Counted from the first letter of the stretch, positions 35,254-44,269 are shown. The stretch: DNA of 64,000 nt from JAKFWF01 sp963741505 (GCA_963741505.1 CAVUIJ010000041.1:186001-250000), one strand, 5' to 3'. Notes: generated by a model from the letters alone, not told the origin. Program-made: numbers and translations.

Positions 35254-36429
35254 ATGACGATCCCGAACAGCTATCCGACCATGAACTTCGGTCTGGGCGA
35301 GACGGCAGACCAGTTGCGGGACACGGTGCGTTCATTCACCGCCGACGAGATCGCGCCGATCGCCGCCGAGGTCGACCGCACCAATGAGTTCCCGCGCCAG
35401 CTGTGGCCGAAGATGGGCGCGCTCGGCCTGCACGGCATCACGGTCGAGGAGGAGTGGGGCGGATCGGGCCTGGGCTATCTCGAGCACTGCGTTGCGATGG
35501 AGGAGGTCAGCCGAGGCTCGGCCTCGGTCGGCCTGTCCTACGGCGCGCACTCGAACCTGTGCGTCAACCAGATCCGCCGCAATGGTTCTGACGGGCAGAA
35601 GAAAAAGTACCTGCCAAAGCTGATCTCCGGCGAGCACGTCGGGGCGTTGGCGATGTCCGAGCCAGGATCAGGCTCAGACGTGGTGTCGATGAAGACGCGG
35701 GCCGACAAGAAGGGCGATCGCTACGTCATCAACGGCAACAAGATGTGGATCACCAATGGCCCGATCGCCGAGACCTTGGTGGTCTACGCCAAGACCGACC
35801 CCAGTGCCGGCCCGCGCGGTATCACGGCGTTCCTGATCGAGAAGGGCATGAAGGGCTTCTCCACCCACCAGAAGCTCGACAAGCTCGGCATGCGCGGCTC
35901 GGACACCTGCGAACTCGTCTTCCAGGACTGCGAAGTGCCGGAAGAGAACGTGATGGGTGCCGTCGGCCGCGGCGTCAACATCCTGATGTCCGGCCTCGAT
36001 TACGAGCGCAGCGTGCTGGCGGCGGGCTCGATCGGCATCATGCAGGCGTGCATGGACGTGGTGCTGCCGTATATCCACGAGCGCCGCCAGTTCGGCCAGC
36101 CGATCGGCGAATTCCAGCTGGTGCAGGGCAAGATCGCCGACATGTACGTGACGATGAATTCATGCCGTGCCTACGTCTACGCTGTCGCCAAGGCCTGCGA
36201 TCGTGGCGAGACGACGCGCGAGGACGCCGCCGGCGCCATCCTGATCGCGGCCGAGAAGGCAACCCAGCTCGCTCTCGATGCCATCCAGCTGCTGGGCGGT
36301 AACGGCTACATCAACGACTACCCGACCGGCAGACTATTGCGCGACGCCAAGCTTTACGAGATCGGCGCCGGCACGTCAGAAATTCGCCGCATGCTCATCG
36401 GCCGCGAATTGTTCAATAAGACGGCTTGA
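35254..36429 (+). CDS. ivd: Isovaleryl-CoA dehydrogenase
   Basis: Acyl-CoA dehydrogenase of 391 residues that oxidises isovaleryl-CoA in leucine breakdown, passing electrons from FAD to electron-transfer flavoprotein. AMSEPGSGSDVVSMKTRADKKGDRYVINGNKMWITNGP is the flavin/substrate region, and GLDYERSVLAAGSIGIMQ carries the glutamate at the position specific to isovaleryl-CoA dehydrogenases. ERRQFGQPIGEFQLVQGK and QLLGGNGYINDYPTGRLLRDAKLYEIGAGTSEIRR complete the family. The expected methylcrotonyl-CoA carboxylase genes are not adjacent here. Confidence 0.92.
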   Translation: MTIPNSYPTMNFGLGETADQLRDTVRSFTADEIAPIAAEVDRTNEFPRQLWPKMGALGLHGITVEEEWGGSGLGYLEHCVAMEEVSRGSASVGLSYGAHSNLCVNQIRRNGSDGQKKKYLPKLISGEHVGALAMSEPGSGSDVVSMKTRADKKGDRYVINGNKMWITNGPIAETLVVYAKTDPSAGPRGITAFLIEKGMKGFSTHQKLDKLGMRGSDTCELVFQDCEVPEENVMGAVGRGVNILMSGLDYERSVLAAGSIGIMQACMDVVLPYIHERRQFGQPIGEFQLVQGKIADMYVTMNSCRAYVYAVAKACDRGETTREDAAGAILIAAEKATQLALDAIQLLGGNGYINDYPTGRLLRDAKLYEIGAGTSEIRRMLIGRELFNKTA

Positions 36430-36487
36430 CATGAAAGGTGAGATGATGACACAACATAATGAAAATGCCAACAAATAGGAATATGCC

Positions 36488-36832
36488 ATGAACAAGGGAT
36501 TTGCAGAAGAACAGCAATCATCATTCGCGGGCGCGCCTGTCACAGACGAACGGGGGCTCGGTGAGCCCGGTCCTTTGCGTACGAAGCTGAAGATCGGGCC
36601 AGGTGGCCGTGTCGTCATCCCGGCCACAATCCGCGACCAGCTCGGGTTAAGTGAGGGCGACGTCGTCATGGCCACCTTCGAAAACGGCGAGTTACGGCTC
36701 GTTTCACTGGCCGAGTCGGTGCGCCAGGCGCAGGCGATCGTGCGCAGCCGCGTGCCGGCCGGTGTCAGCCTCGTCGACGAGCTACTGGAGGACCGGCGGC
36801 AGGAAGTGCTGAAGGAGCGCAGAGGTGGCTAG
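36488..36832 (+). CDS. AbrB/MazE-type antitoxin (SpoVT-AbrB domain)
   Basis: 114 residues. The swapped-hairpin DNA-binding domain is TKLKIGPGGRVVIPATIRDQLGLSEGDVVMATFENGELRLVS at about residues 33-75. The C-terminal helix AQAIVRSRVPAGVSLVDELLEDRRQEVLKE is the usual toxin-binding tail. The stop overlaps the GTG start of the PIN toxin gene by 8 bp, the normal antitoxin-first order. Such antitoxins repress their own operon; an operator is not obvious in the 58-bp leader. Confidence 0.88.
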   Translation: MNKGFAEEQQSSFAGAPVTDERGLGEPGPLRTKLKIGPGGRVVIPATIRDQLGLSEGDVVMATFENGELRLVSLAESVRQAQAIVRSRVPAGVSLVDELLEDRRQEVLKERRGG

Positions 36833-37209
36833 AGTCGTGCTCGAACTTCTCCGCCGTCCTCGCCGTTCTCCAGTTCGAGAAGGGCGCCGATGTGGTGATG
36901 GATAACCTCAAAGAGGGGGCGATCTCGGCAATCAACCTCACCGAGGTCGCCACCAAACTCGTCGAGAAGGGCCATTCGATCGCGGAAGCCCGACGCACGA
37001 TCGCTATGCTGGGCATGGATGTCGAGTCGATCGACGAACGTCAGGCCTACGCTGCGGCGGCATTGCGGGCCGATACCAAAGCCAAGGGTCTTTCGGTTGG
37101 CGATCGGCATTGCCTGGCGTTGGGTGCCAAGCTCGGTGCGACCGTGCTGACCGCCGATCAGAACTGGAAACAGGTCAAGATCGGCGTCGATGTGAAGCTG
37201 ATCAGATAG
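36825..37209 (+). CDS. VapC-like PIN-domain toxin (one frame break)
   Basis: RNase toxin of about 127 residues, partner of the AbrB-type antitoxin. Start GTG 36825; an extra A near 36842 shifts the frame, and removing it gives VVLDFSAVLAVLQFEKG with the first acidic residue. Further PIN acidic residues are the Glu of AINLTEVATKL, the Asp of GLSVGDRHCLALG and the Asp of TVLTADQNWKQV. The family cleaves initiator tRNA or other RNAs when released from antitoxin. If the shift were real the toxin would be inactive. Confidence 0.83.
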
Positions 37210-37501
37210 CGCCGATGCATGGCTTTGGTCGAGCTTCCTGTTGGAGCACCGGTTGGGTTCCGGCATGCCGACAGTCATCGTACAGTTGATTTTCGGGCGA
37301 TCGGTGCCGACGCCGGCGGCAACTCGTGATCACGCCTGTGAGAAGGTCGGTCTAGGCATGCAAGAGCTGCAAGCCCGGATTGCAGGCGGCGCCGAAGCCA
37401 CGCTGCGCGCATGCATAGGTTCCGCTTCGTTATCGGCGGGCTTTGGACTAACCTGCCGCGCGACCACCAGAAAACCAGGTTATGGGAGGCATCAGCACGG
37501 C

Positions 37502-38338
37502 ATGAGAACGCAGCAGCAGAAGGCCGAGGCCTTCGTCGCCCTGCACCAGCGGCCAGGCTGTTTCGTCATTCCGAACCCGTGGGATGCGGGCACCGCAAAG
37601 ATGCTCGCGGCGCTGAGCTTCGAGGCCCTGGCGACAACCAGCGCCGGCGTGTCTTTCATTCTGGGGCGCAGAGACGGCGTCGGCGAAGTCTCGCGCGGCG
37701 ACATACTCGACAATGCCCAGGCAATCGTTGCGGCCACCGATCTGCCCGTTTCCGCCGATCTCGAAAATTGCTTTGCGCATGACCCGCTGGCGGCGGCGCA
37801 GACGATCAGAATGGCGGCAGCCGTCGGATTGGTCGGAGGCTCGATCGAGGACCAGACGGGAGATGATCGAGATCCGATCTATGAATTCGGCTTGGCTGTC
37901 GACAGGGTGAGGGCCGCCGTCGATATGGCGCGCTCGTTGCCGTTCCACTTCATGCTGACCGCGCGCGCCGAGAACTATCTGAACGGCCGCCCTGATCTCA
38001 AGGACACCATCCGACGCCTACAGGCTTTCGAGGAAGCCGGCGCCGACGTGCTCTACGCTCCAGGCCTGCCCGATCTCGAATCGATCCGCGCCGTTACTTC
38101 GTCGGTCGGCAAGCCGGTCAATCATGTGATGGGCTCCTGGAGCCCCGGACTGACCATTGAGCAGCTTCAGGGCGCCGGCGTGAAGCGCATCAGTGTGGGT
38201 GGCGCCCTGGCACGCGCCGCACTTGGCGCCTTTCTGCGCGGGGCGCGTGAGATCAAGGACCGAGGCACCTTTACCTATACGAACGAGGCAGCCTCGTTCG
38301 CCGAGTTGCAACGTTTGTTCAAGGAGGGCAGCACATGA
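37502..38338 (+). CDS. PEP mutase/isocitrate lyase superfamily protein
   Basis: 278-residue TIM-barrel enzyme. CFVIPNPWDAGTAKMLAAL, LPVSADLENCF and SIEDQTGDDRDPIYEF contain the metal- and oxyanion-binding acids of the ICL/PEPM superfamily, and LTARAENYLNGRPDL has the conserved arginine. The usual catalytic cysteine loop of isocitrate lyases is absent, which fits the oxaloacetate decarboxylase/phosphonopyruvate hydrolase-like branch. Its stop overlaps the next SDR start (ATGA at 38335-38338). The start MRTQQQKAEAFVAL follows GGGAGG. The 292-bp gap before it shows nothing recognised. Confidence 0.84.
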   Translation: MRTQQQKAEAFVALHQRPGCFVIPNPWDAGTAKMLAALSFEALATTSAGVSFILGRRDGVGEVSRGDILDNAQAIVAATDLPVSADLENCFAHDPLAAAQTIRMAAAVGLVGGSIEDQTGDDRDPIYEFGLAVDRVRAAVDMARSLPFHFMLTARAENYLNGRPDLKDTIRRLQAFEEAGADVLYAPGLPDLESIRAVTSSVGKPVNHVMGSWSPGLTIEQLQGAGVKRISVGGALARAALGAFLRGAREIKDRGTFTYTNEAASFAELQRLFKEGST

Positions 38339-39090
38339 GCGGACGGCTTGCCGGCAAGACCGCATTCTGCACGGCTTCAGGCGCCGGTATCGGCCGCGCC
38401 GTCGCAGTGGCTTTCGCGCGCGAGGGCGCCAGGGTGATCGCCACCGACATCGACCTCGGCAAGCTCAAGGGCTTGAGGGAGGCTGGCGTCGCCGAGACCC
38501 ACTTGCTCGACGTGCGGCACACCGCCTCGGTGGAAAAGACCGCCAAGGCGGTCGGCGCGGTCGACATCCTGTTCAACGCTGCCGGGTTTGTGCACCACGG
38601 TACCGTGCTCGACTGTACCGACGAGGAGTGGGACTTCGCCTTCGATCTCAACGTCCGCTCGATGCATCGCACGATAAGAGCGTTCCTGCCCGGCATGCTG
38701 GAGAAGGGCAAGGGTTCGATCGTCAACATCGCTTCGGGCGCCGGCTCGGTGCGTGGCATTCCGAACCGCTACGTCTACGGCGCGACCAAGGCCGCCGTGA
38801 TCGGCCTTTCGAAGGCGGTGGCCGCCGACTACATCCGCAAGGGCGTGCGCTGCAACGCGATCTGCCCTGGCACGGTGCAGTCGCCGTCGCTCGACGATCG
38901 CATCGCGGCGCAGGCAAAGGCGCTGGGCAAGTCAGCCGACGAGGTCCGCCAGATGTTCATCGACCGCCAGCCGATGGGCCGTCTCGGCACGGCGGAAGAG
39001 GTCGCAGCTCTCGCCGTCTACCTCGCCTCCGACGAAAGCGCCTTCACCACCGGCACGATCATGCTGGTCGACGGCGGCTTCGCGCTTTGA
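38335..39090 (+). CDS. Short-chain dehydrogenase, DHRS6/BDH2-like
   Basis: 251-residue classical SDR. The cofactor loop is TASGAGIGRAVAVAFAREGA, then ATDIDLGKL (NAD-preferring Asp), FNAAGFVHHGTV, IVNIASGAGSVRG and YGATKAAVIGLSKAVA. AICPGTVQSPSLDDRI and the end TTGTIMLVDGGFAL match type-2 hydroxybutyrate dehydrogenases and the related 2-keto-3-deoxy-L-fuconate dehydrogenases. It is coupled to the upstream lyase and the downstream GNAT gene by start/stop overlaps. An acid-sugar substrate is plausible from context. Confidence 0.88.
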   Translation: MSGRLAGKTAFCTASGAGIGRAVAVAFAREGARVIATDIDLGKLKGLREAGVAETHLLDVRHTASVEKTAKAVGAVDILFNAAGFVHHGTVLDCTDEEWDFAFDLNVRSMHRTIRAFLPGMLEKGKGSIVNIASGAGSVRGIPNRYVYGATKAAVIGLSKAVAADYIRKGVRCNAICPGTVQSPSLDDRIAAQAKALGKSADEVRQMFIDRQPMGRLGTAEEVAALAVYLASDESAFTTGTIMLVDGGFAL

Positions 39091-39569
39091 GCGAGCTGCC
39101 GACCCTGAATGCGGGCGGGCAGCCGCTGCGCCGCGCCACTGAGGCCGACTACGATCGGCTGGTGGCGCTGCAGCACGCTGCCTATGCGAGAAACCGCGTT
39201 CTGCTGGGTGTCGAACCTATTCCACTGCAAGCTGATTATCGGACCGTGCTGCGCGAGAAGGAAGTGTGGCTCGCCGTGGACGGAGGCGCGTTGATCGGCG
39301 CCCTGGTGCTTGAGCCGCGCGACGGCGATTTGATGATCGAGAGCATCGCCACCGATCCGGCACGGCAAAGTGCCGGACTTGGCGGCGCACTGTTGAATGC
39401 CGCCGAGGCACGCGCACGCGAACTCGGTTACACCGTCGTCCGGCTCTATACCGGCACGGTCCTCACCCATCTGACCACCTGGTACGCGCGGCACGGGTAC
39501 CAGACCGAGCGCATCGAGGTCTTGAGCGACCGCTCGATCACGCACATGATGAAACCGTTCATCCCCTGA
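39087..39569 (+). CDS. GNAT family N-acetyltransferase
   Basis: 160 residues from a TTG start at 39087 that overlaps the SDR stop (TTGA). The family begins PLRRATEADYDRLVALQHAAY; the acetyl-CoA loop is IATDPARQSAGLGGALLNAAEARARELG, followed by VVRLYTGTVLTHLTTWYARHGYQTE. No ATG is available in this frame near the N-terminus, so TTG is inferred from the overlap. The acceptor is unknown; it may be a resident of the acid-sugar operon by position only. Confidence 0.8.
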   Translation: MSELPTLNAGGQPLRRATEADYDRLVALQHAAYARNRVLLGVEPIPLQADYRTVLREKEVWLAVDGGALIGALVLEPRDGDLMIESIATDPARQSAGLGGALLNAAEARARELGYTVVRLYTGTVLTHLTTWYARHGYQTERIEVLSDRSITHMMKPFIP

Positions 39570-39584
39570 CCTAAAGGCCAACCC

Positions 39585-40361
39585 ATGCCGCGCTTTTGTG
39601 CCAACCTGTCGTTTCTGTTCACCGAGCTGCCGTTTCTCGACCGCTTCGAGGCCGCCGCCAAGGCCGGCTTCAAGGGCGTCGAGTACCTGAACCCGTTCGA
39701 AGCGCCGAAAGCCGAGATCGCTGCCCGGCTCAAGGCCCATGGATTGACCCAGGCGCTGTTCAACATGGCGCACGGTGACTGGTCGAAGGGCGAGCGCGGC
39801 ATGTCGGCGATCCCCGGGCGCGAGGCGGAATACGAGCAGGCGGTCGCCGCCGCGCTCGACTACGCCGAGGCGACGGGCTGCAAGCGGCTGTTCTCGATGG
39901 CGGGCTTGAAGCACCATGGCGCCGATCGGGCGACCTACGTCCGCAATCTGAAGACTGCGGCTCGCATGGCGAAGTCGGCCGGCATCGACATCATCATCGA
40001 GCCGATCAACACCCGCGACATTCCCGGCTACTTCCTCAACACCACCGGCGAGGCGCGCTCGATCATTCACGAGGTGGCAGAGCCCAACGTCGGCCTGCAG
40101 TTCGACCTCTACCATCGCCAGGTGATGGAGGGCGACGTTGCCAAGGCGATCGACGAGTTCGGGCACCTGGCCCGCCATTACCAGATCGCCAATCCGCCGG
40201 ATCGGGGCGAGCCGGACGACGGTGAGCTCAACTATCGCTACCTGTTCAAGAAGATCGACGACAGCGGCTTCGACGGTTGGGTCGGCTGCGAGTACAAGCC
40301 GCGCAATGGCACGGTCCAGGGCCTCGGGTGGGCCAAGGCGCTGGGGGTGACGTTGGGGTGA
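39585..40361 (+). CDS. Hydroxypyruvate / 2-oxo-tetronate isomerase (Hyi/OtnI)
   Basis: 258-residue xylose-isomerase-like TIM barrel. The start MPRFCANLSFLFTELPFLDRF is typical of Hyi. Catalytic acids are the Glu of IIIEPINTRDIPGYFL and the Glu of GCEYKPRNGTVQGLGW at the end; LQFDLYHRQVMEGDV and HYQIANPPDRGEPDDGELNY supply metal ligands. In the erythronate/threonate pathway the homologue OtnI isomerises 2-oxo-tetronate 4-phosphate. The denD gene 870 bp downstream favours that role over glyoxylate metabolism; OtnK and OtnC are not in the window. Confidence 0.88.
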   Translation: MPRFCANLSFLFTELPFLDRFEAAAKAGFKGVEYLNPFEAPKAEIAARLKAHGLTQALFNMAHGDWSKGERGMSAIPGREAEYEQAVAAALDYAEATGCKRLFSMAGLKHHGADRATYVRNLKTAARMAKSAGIDIIIEPINTRDIPGYFLNTTGEARSIIHEVAEPNVGLQFDLYHRQVMEGDVAKAIDEFGHLARHYQIANPPDRGEPDDGELNYRYLFKKIDDSGFDGWVGCEYKPRNGTVQGLGWAKALGVTLG

Positions 40362-40398
40362 GGCATTGTTCCCTCTCCCCCGCTCTCGCACGGTCGAT

Positions 40399-40457
40399 GG
40401 TGCCTGACTTTAGCCTGGCACCAATGTGCAGACGGTGCCAGGCTGAAGCCAGGCACC
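40399..40457. repeat. Inverted pair of GGTGCC-family REP-like palindromes
   Basis: Two 24-bp units, 40399-40422 and 40434-40457, each begin GGTGCC and end GGCACC. They are inverted copies of one another with two mismatches (core CTGACTTTAGCC against the inverse of GGCTGAAGCC). A half of the CCCTCTCCCC family lies just upstream at 40372. The pair could form a long hairpin between hyi and the DUF1989 gene. Confidence 0.8.
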
Positions 40458-40491
40458 GTTCTTTCAGCCGGACGACTCCGAGGGACCTGCC

Positions 40492-41190
40492 ATGAAGATC
40501 GCAGCCGACATCCACGACCGCCCTGCCGCCAACTGTACCCCGTGCGGCCATAACGCGACGCTGCACAATCCGATCTCCACCGACGGCACGCCGGAGCTCG
40601 GCCGCCTCTACGAGGTGCCGGCGCGGCAGGGCCGGGCGGTGCGGGTCGCAGAAGGGCCAGATCATCGAGGTGATCAACACCCACGGCACGCAGGTGTGCG
40701 ACTTCTGGGCGTTCAGCGCGCAGAACCCGTCCGAGTTCATGTCGTGGGAGCACGGCCGCGCGTTCCTGAGCAAAGTGATCCCGCAGGTCGGCGACGCCTC
40801 GCCACCAACCGCCGCCGCCCGATCCTGACGCTCGTCGAGGACACCTCGCCCGGCATCCACGACACGCTGATGGCCGCCTGCGACCTGTTCCGCTACACCA
40901 ACTTCGGCGTCAAGGACTACCACGACAACTGCGCCGACAACCTGCGCATGGCGATGATGGCGATCGGCGTGCCCGTCTTGGAAGTGCCGCAGCCGTTCAA
41001 TCTGTGGATGAACATCCCGGTCGCCAAGGACTGGTCCGTCCAGTGGCTGCCGCCGGTGTCGAAAGCCGGCGACCGGGTAGCAATGCGGGCCGAGATGGAC
41101 TGCATCTGCGCCATGTCCGCCTGCCCGCAAGACATGATCCCGATCAACAACATGCAGCCGGTGGGGGTGGAGTTCAGGGTGCCGGCCTGA
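40492..41190 (+). CDS. DUF1989 (urea carboxylase-associated) family protein (frame broken twice)
   Basis: About 232 residues. Family features are PARQGRAVRVAEGQ then IIEVINTHGTQVCDFWAFSA, SEFMSWEHGRAFLSK, TNRRRPILTLVEDTSPGIHDTLMAACD, and a C-terminal cysteine cluster in MRAEMDCICAMSACPQDM. The frame breaks near 40652 (one extra base) and near 40795, where one C seems to be missing in GCCCTC. DUF1989 proteins are usually encoded beside urea carboxylase; here the neighbours are Hyi/OtnI and DenD instead. Function unproven; aminomethyltransferase-like or metal-binding roles have been proposed for the family. Confidence 0.8.
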   Translation: MKIAADIHDRPAANCTPCGHNATLHNPISTDGTPELGRLYEVPARQGRAVRVAEGPDHRGDQHPRHAGVRLLGVQRAEPVRVHVVGARPRVPEQSDPAGRRRLATNRRRPILTLVEDTSPGIHDTLMAACDLFRYTNFGVKDYHDNCADNLRMAMMAIGVPVLEVPQPFNLWMNIPVAKDWSVQWLPPVSKAGDRVAMRAEMDCICAMSACPQDMIPINNMQPVGVEFRVPA

Positions 41191-41227
41191 AGCAATCCAA
41201 CGAACAATCATCGAGAGGAAACATCAC

Positions 41228-42203
41228 ATGCGCGTACTCATCATCGGCGGCGCCGGCATGGTCGGCCGCAAGCTGGCCGAGCGGCTGGCCAAGGACGGCC
41301 GGCTCGGCACCAAGGAAATCTCACACTTGACCCTGCAGGACGTGGTCGCAGCTGAGAAACCGGCCGGCGCCAAGTTCGCGGTCGAGATCGTCACCGGCGA
41401 TCTATCGGATCCAGCGTCGGCGCCGAAGCTCGTGGCGTCGAAGCCCGACGTCATCTTCCACCTGGCGGCAATCGTCTCGGGCGAGGCCGAGGTCGAGTTC
41501 GACAAGGGCTACCGGATCAACATGGACGGCACCCGCTACCTGCTCGAAGCGGTGCGCCAGGTCGGTAACAAGCCGCGCGTGGTCTTCACTTCGTCGATCG
41601 CGGTGTTCGGCGCGCCGTTCCCGGAAAAGATCGGCGACGAGTTCTTCACGACGCCGCTGACCTCCTACGGCACCCAGAAGGCGATTGGCGAACTGCTGCT
41701 CGCCGACTACACCCGCAAGGGCTTCCTCGACGGCGTCGGCATCAGGTTGCCGACGATCTGCGTGCGGCCGGGCAAGCCCAACAAGGCCGCCTCGGGCTTC
41801 TTCTCCAACATCATCCGCGAGCCGCTGGCCGGCCACGAGGCGGTGCTCCCCGTTTCCGAGGACGTGCGCCACTGGCATGCGAGCCCGCGCTCGGCGGTGG
41901 GATTCCTGCTGCACGCCGCCACCATTGCCGGCGACGCTATTGGCCCGCGCCGCAATCTTTCGATGCCGGGACTGTCGGTGACGGTCGGCGAGCAGATCGC
42001 GGCTCTGCGCACGGTCGCCGGCGACAAGGTCGTCGCCCGGATCAGCCGAGTGCCGGACCCGGCGATCATCAAGATCGTCGACGGCTGGCCGCGTAACCTC
42101 GAGACCAAGCGGGCACAAGCGCTTGGTTTCAGGGCAGAATCTGACCTTCGAGGAGATCATCAGGGTCCACCTCGAGGACGAGCTTGGTGGCAAGATCGCC
42201 TGA
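41228..42203 (+). CDS. denD: D-erythronate dehydrogenase (DenD) (one frame break)
   Basis: Extended SDR of about 324 residues. VLIIGGAGMVGRKLAERLAKDG is the Rossmann loop; VVFTSSIAVFG carries the catalytic serine and SYGTQKAIGELLLADY the Tyr-Lys pair. VRPGKPNKAASGFFSNIIREPLAGHEAVLPV is a strong DenD-family block. One extra base near 42150 precedes the C-terminus FEEIIRVHLEDELGGKIA. DenD oxidises D-erythronate to 2-oxo-D-tetronate, upstream of an OtnI-type isomerase, in agreement with the hyi-like gene nearby. Confidence 0.87.
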
Positions 42204-42684
42204 GGCCGGGCAGTTACTCGGCAACGGCGATTCACCATTTCCGTTTCGACTGCGCCAGCCCTGGCTATCGCGGCCGGTTGCGGGGTCGCAACCGCACGAG
42301 ATAGCTAAACATATGCCGAAAATGATGATATGCGTTTGGGCTTCGTCGCCAATATGCAGGTTGGCGCGCACGCGCAAAGTCCTGGTCGGACAGTCTTTAT
42401 TTTGTCGCGGACGCAACCAACCCGATGCCATTGGCGTAGAGTTGCACGATGTCCAACTCGCGTCACAAAGCGGGCGCAGGTGGGATGTGGATCAGCTAGA
42501 CAATGAACGGAGCCGATGGGGGTTGGCGACGGGTCAGCAAGGGCAGACCAGCGAGAGTGAACGAGCCATTCAGGTAGCGTTCATCCTCGAAAGCACAGGT
42601 TCAGGCCCACTCCAAGAACTCGCGCCATAAACCATAACAAGACGGTTCCACGTGCGTACGCGCACATCTCAATCGAGGCCTTAG
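42204..42684. other. 481-bp gap without recognised feature
   Basis: Base composition drops in the middle of this gap. Frames present on both strands give low-complexity or shadow-like proteins. I looked for an FMN riboswitch before ribA and do not see its conserved strings. Nothing else was recognised. Confidence 0.5.
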
Positions 42685-43455
42685 ATGACGAATGCCACTG
42701 TCTCGGTCCAGCCTGTTGCTCGGGACGTTCGCGCCCCGGTGCAGGATACGGGCCCCGTCCGGTCAGGCTCGAACCTGCTCCAGGTGATCAGGTCGCAGCA
42801 GCGCAAGGCTGCTGACTATGCTAACGGTACTGCACTCAAGTTTCCGTCGGAGGAGCCGATTTTCCGCGATACCGCCCATACCGTGTTGCCGATGGAGTTC
42901 AACGGCCGCGAGATCATGATGGAGGCGCATGCCTACGAGGACGATAGCGCGTCCTACCAGGCGATGGCGCTGGTCTATCGCAAACCCGGCAAGACCGGTG
43001 CGCCGTTCGTGCGCGTGCACAGTGGCTGCGTGACCGGCGACATTTTCCACTCGCTGCGCTGCGACTGCTATCAGCAATTGCAGAAGGCAGTCGACCGCGT
43101 GGTCGAGAGCGAGAACGGCATCATCCTCTACTTCCCCTACCACGAGGGCCGCGGCATCGGGCTTGTCGCCAAGCTCAAGGCCTATGCCGAGCAGGATCGG
43201 GGCCTCGACACTGTCGATGCCAATCTCGCGATCGGCGCGCCGGTCGACGCCCGCGACTACGAGCTCGCCGCCAAGATCCTGCGCGATCTGGACGCGACCG
43301 ACATCCGGCTGCTGACCAACAACCCGCTCAAGGTCGATGCCATGAAGGATCACGGCATCAACGTGATCGAGCAGGTGCCGCACGTGATCGAGGCGCAGGA
43401 GCACAACGAGCGCTACCTCGCCACCAAGCGTGAGCGCATGGCGCACAAGATCTGA
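42685..43455 (+). CDS. ribA: GTP cyclohydrolase II RibA
   Basis: First committed enzyme of riboflavin synthesis, 256 residues. The zinc cysteines are in HSGCVTGDIFHSLRCDCYQQL (about residues 113-130). YFPYHEGRGIGLVAKLKAY is the GTP-binding block, and IRLLTNNPLKVDAMKDHGINV the C-terminal family block. The 50 N-terminal residues before PSEEPIF are divergent. It lacks the RibB domain found in many fused RibBA proteins. No other rib gene is close by, and the palindrome of the RAYT element begins 8 bp after its stop. Confidence 0.92.
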   Translation: MTNATVSVQPVARDVRAPVQDTGPVRSGSNLLQVIRSQQRKAADYANGTALKFPSEEPIFRDTAHTVLPMEFNGREIMMEAHAYEDDSASYQAMALVYRKPGKTGAPFVRVHSGCVTGDIFHSLRCDCYQQLQKAVDRVVESENGIILYFPYHEGRGIGLVAKLKAYAEQDRGLDTVDANLAIGAPVDARDYELAAKILRDLDATDIRLLTNNPLKVDAMKDHGINVIEQVPHVIEAQEHNERYLATKRERMAHKI

Positions 43456-43463
43456 CGAGCATT

Positions 43464-43547
43464 GGGAGCAGTATACCAAATTCGGCCAGCGAGCTTTTGC
43501 TACATGTCAGCACCCTCAGCGGCCGAATTTGGTATACTGCTTCCAGT
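43464..43547. repeat. REP-like palindrome at the RAYT 3' end
   Basis: Arms CAGTATACCAAATTCGG (left copy from 43468) and its exact inverse (to 43540) form a 20-bp perfect inverted repeat around a 33-nt loop, with GGGA/TTCC-like outer bases. The RAYT stop lies in the loop, so the transposase tail is encoded by one arm. It is the same family as 44270, 44470-44538 and 45623-45703. Confidence 0.85.
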
Positions 43548-44210
43548 GCTGCGCGGTTTTCGCCCGGCTCGCTTGCGCTTCAGGGGGCGTGCGGTGTGAC
43601 CTTCGAGGCGAGCAATAAATGCTTCGTCTCCAAACGGCCGGCCCGACCGCCCGTGTTGGCGCAGGCGCGCTTCTACCTCAGGTGAAATGCCGGCACTGAG
43701 GAACTCGGACCAGCAGTTAACGGCATTCAAAGCAGGCGGTAAGTCTGGTGAAACCAATTCATCCGGCACTCGGGCCAAATGTACCGCCGCACTCGACCAT
43801 TGCCAATCCTGCGCGCTTGGTACCAGCTTTGCGCGCACGGGATTTAGTTCGACGTAGCGAACGGCCGCGAGAAGATGATCGTCGTGCAGCGGACACGAAT
43901 GAAACCGCTCCTGCCAAAGGTGACCCCGCCAATTCTGCCGCCGATTGATAACGGCTGCATAGCGCCGGTGGCTTTCCGCAACCGCACGTCGCAGGCCTTC
44001 GGTGTCCGCAGGAACCAAAATCAAATGCACATGGTTCGGCATCAGGCAGTAGGCGAGGACTGCCACTTTCGCCGCCGCGCAACCTGCCGCCATGAGGCCG
44101 CGATAAGTCCGGTAGTCGTCGTCGCAGAAGAAGGTCGGCTGCCGCCGATTGCCACGCTGGGTCACGTGGTGGGCGAGGCTCGGAATCACGACGCGGGCGA
44201 GACGAGGCAT
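43500..44210 (-). CDS. REP-associated tyrosine transposase (RAYT, IS200-like Y1 family)
   Basis: 236 residues. The start MPRLARVVIPSLAHHVTQRGNRRQPTFFCDDDY is typical of RAYTs. The HUH metal site is LMPNHVHLILVP at about residue 65, and the catalytic tyrosine is probably in AVRYVELNPVRAKLV. WQERFHSCPLHDDHLLAA is another family block. RAYTs are single-copy domesticated transposases that nick and move REP palindromes. Here palindromes lie at both sides and at two more places within 1.5 kb, so element and cognate repeats are still together. The C-terminus (PNSAAEGADM) is encoded inside the palindrome. Confidence 0.92.
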   Translation of the reverse strand: MPRLARVVIPSLAHHVTQRGNRRQPTFFCDDDYRTYRGLMAAGCAAAKVAVLAYCLMPNHVHLILVPADTEGLRRAVAESHRRYAAVINRRQNWRGHLWQERFHSCPLHDDHLLAAVRYVELNPVRAKLVPSAQDWQWSSAAVHLARVPDELVSPDLPPALNAVNCWSEFLSAGISPEVEARLRQHGRSGRPFGDEAFIARLEGHTARPLKRKRAGRKPRSTGSSIPNSAAEGADM

Positions 44211-44269
44211 GACAAGGAAGGTAGCCGCATGCTCGTTTCGAGTCAAGAACAAAGAGCGAACGATTGATA

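Noticed and set aside
42204..42684. FMN riboswitch upstream of ribA
   Set aside because: None of the conserved RFN strings (for example AGGGTGAAATTCCC-like or GGATGGAAG-like) is visible.
43464..43547. CRISPR-like repeat
   Set aside because: It is a single inverted repeat, not spaced direct repeats; it belongs to the RAYT palindrome family.
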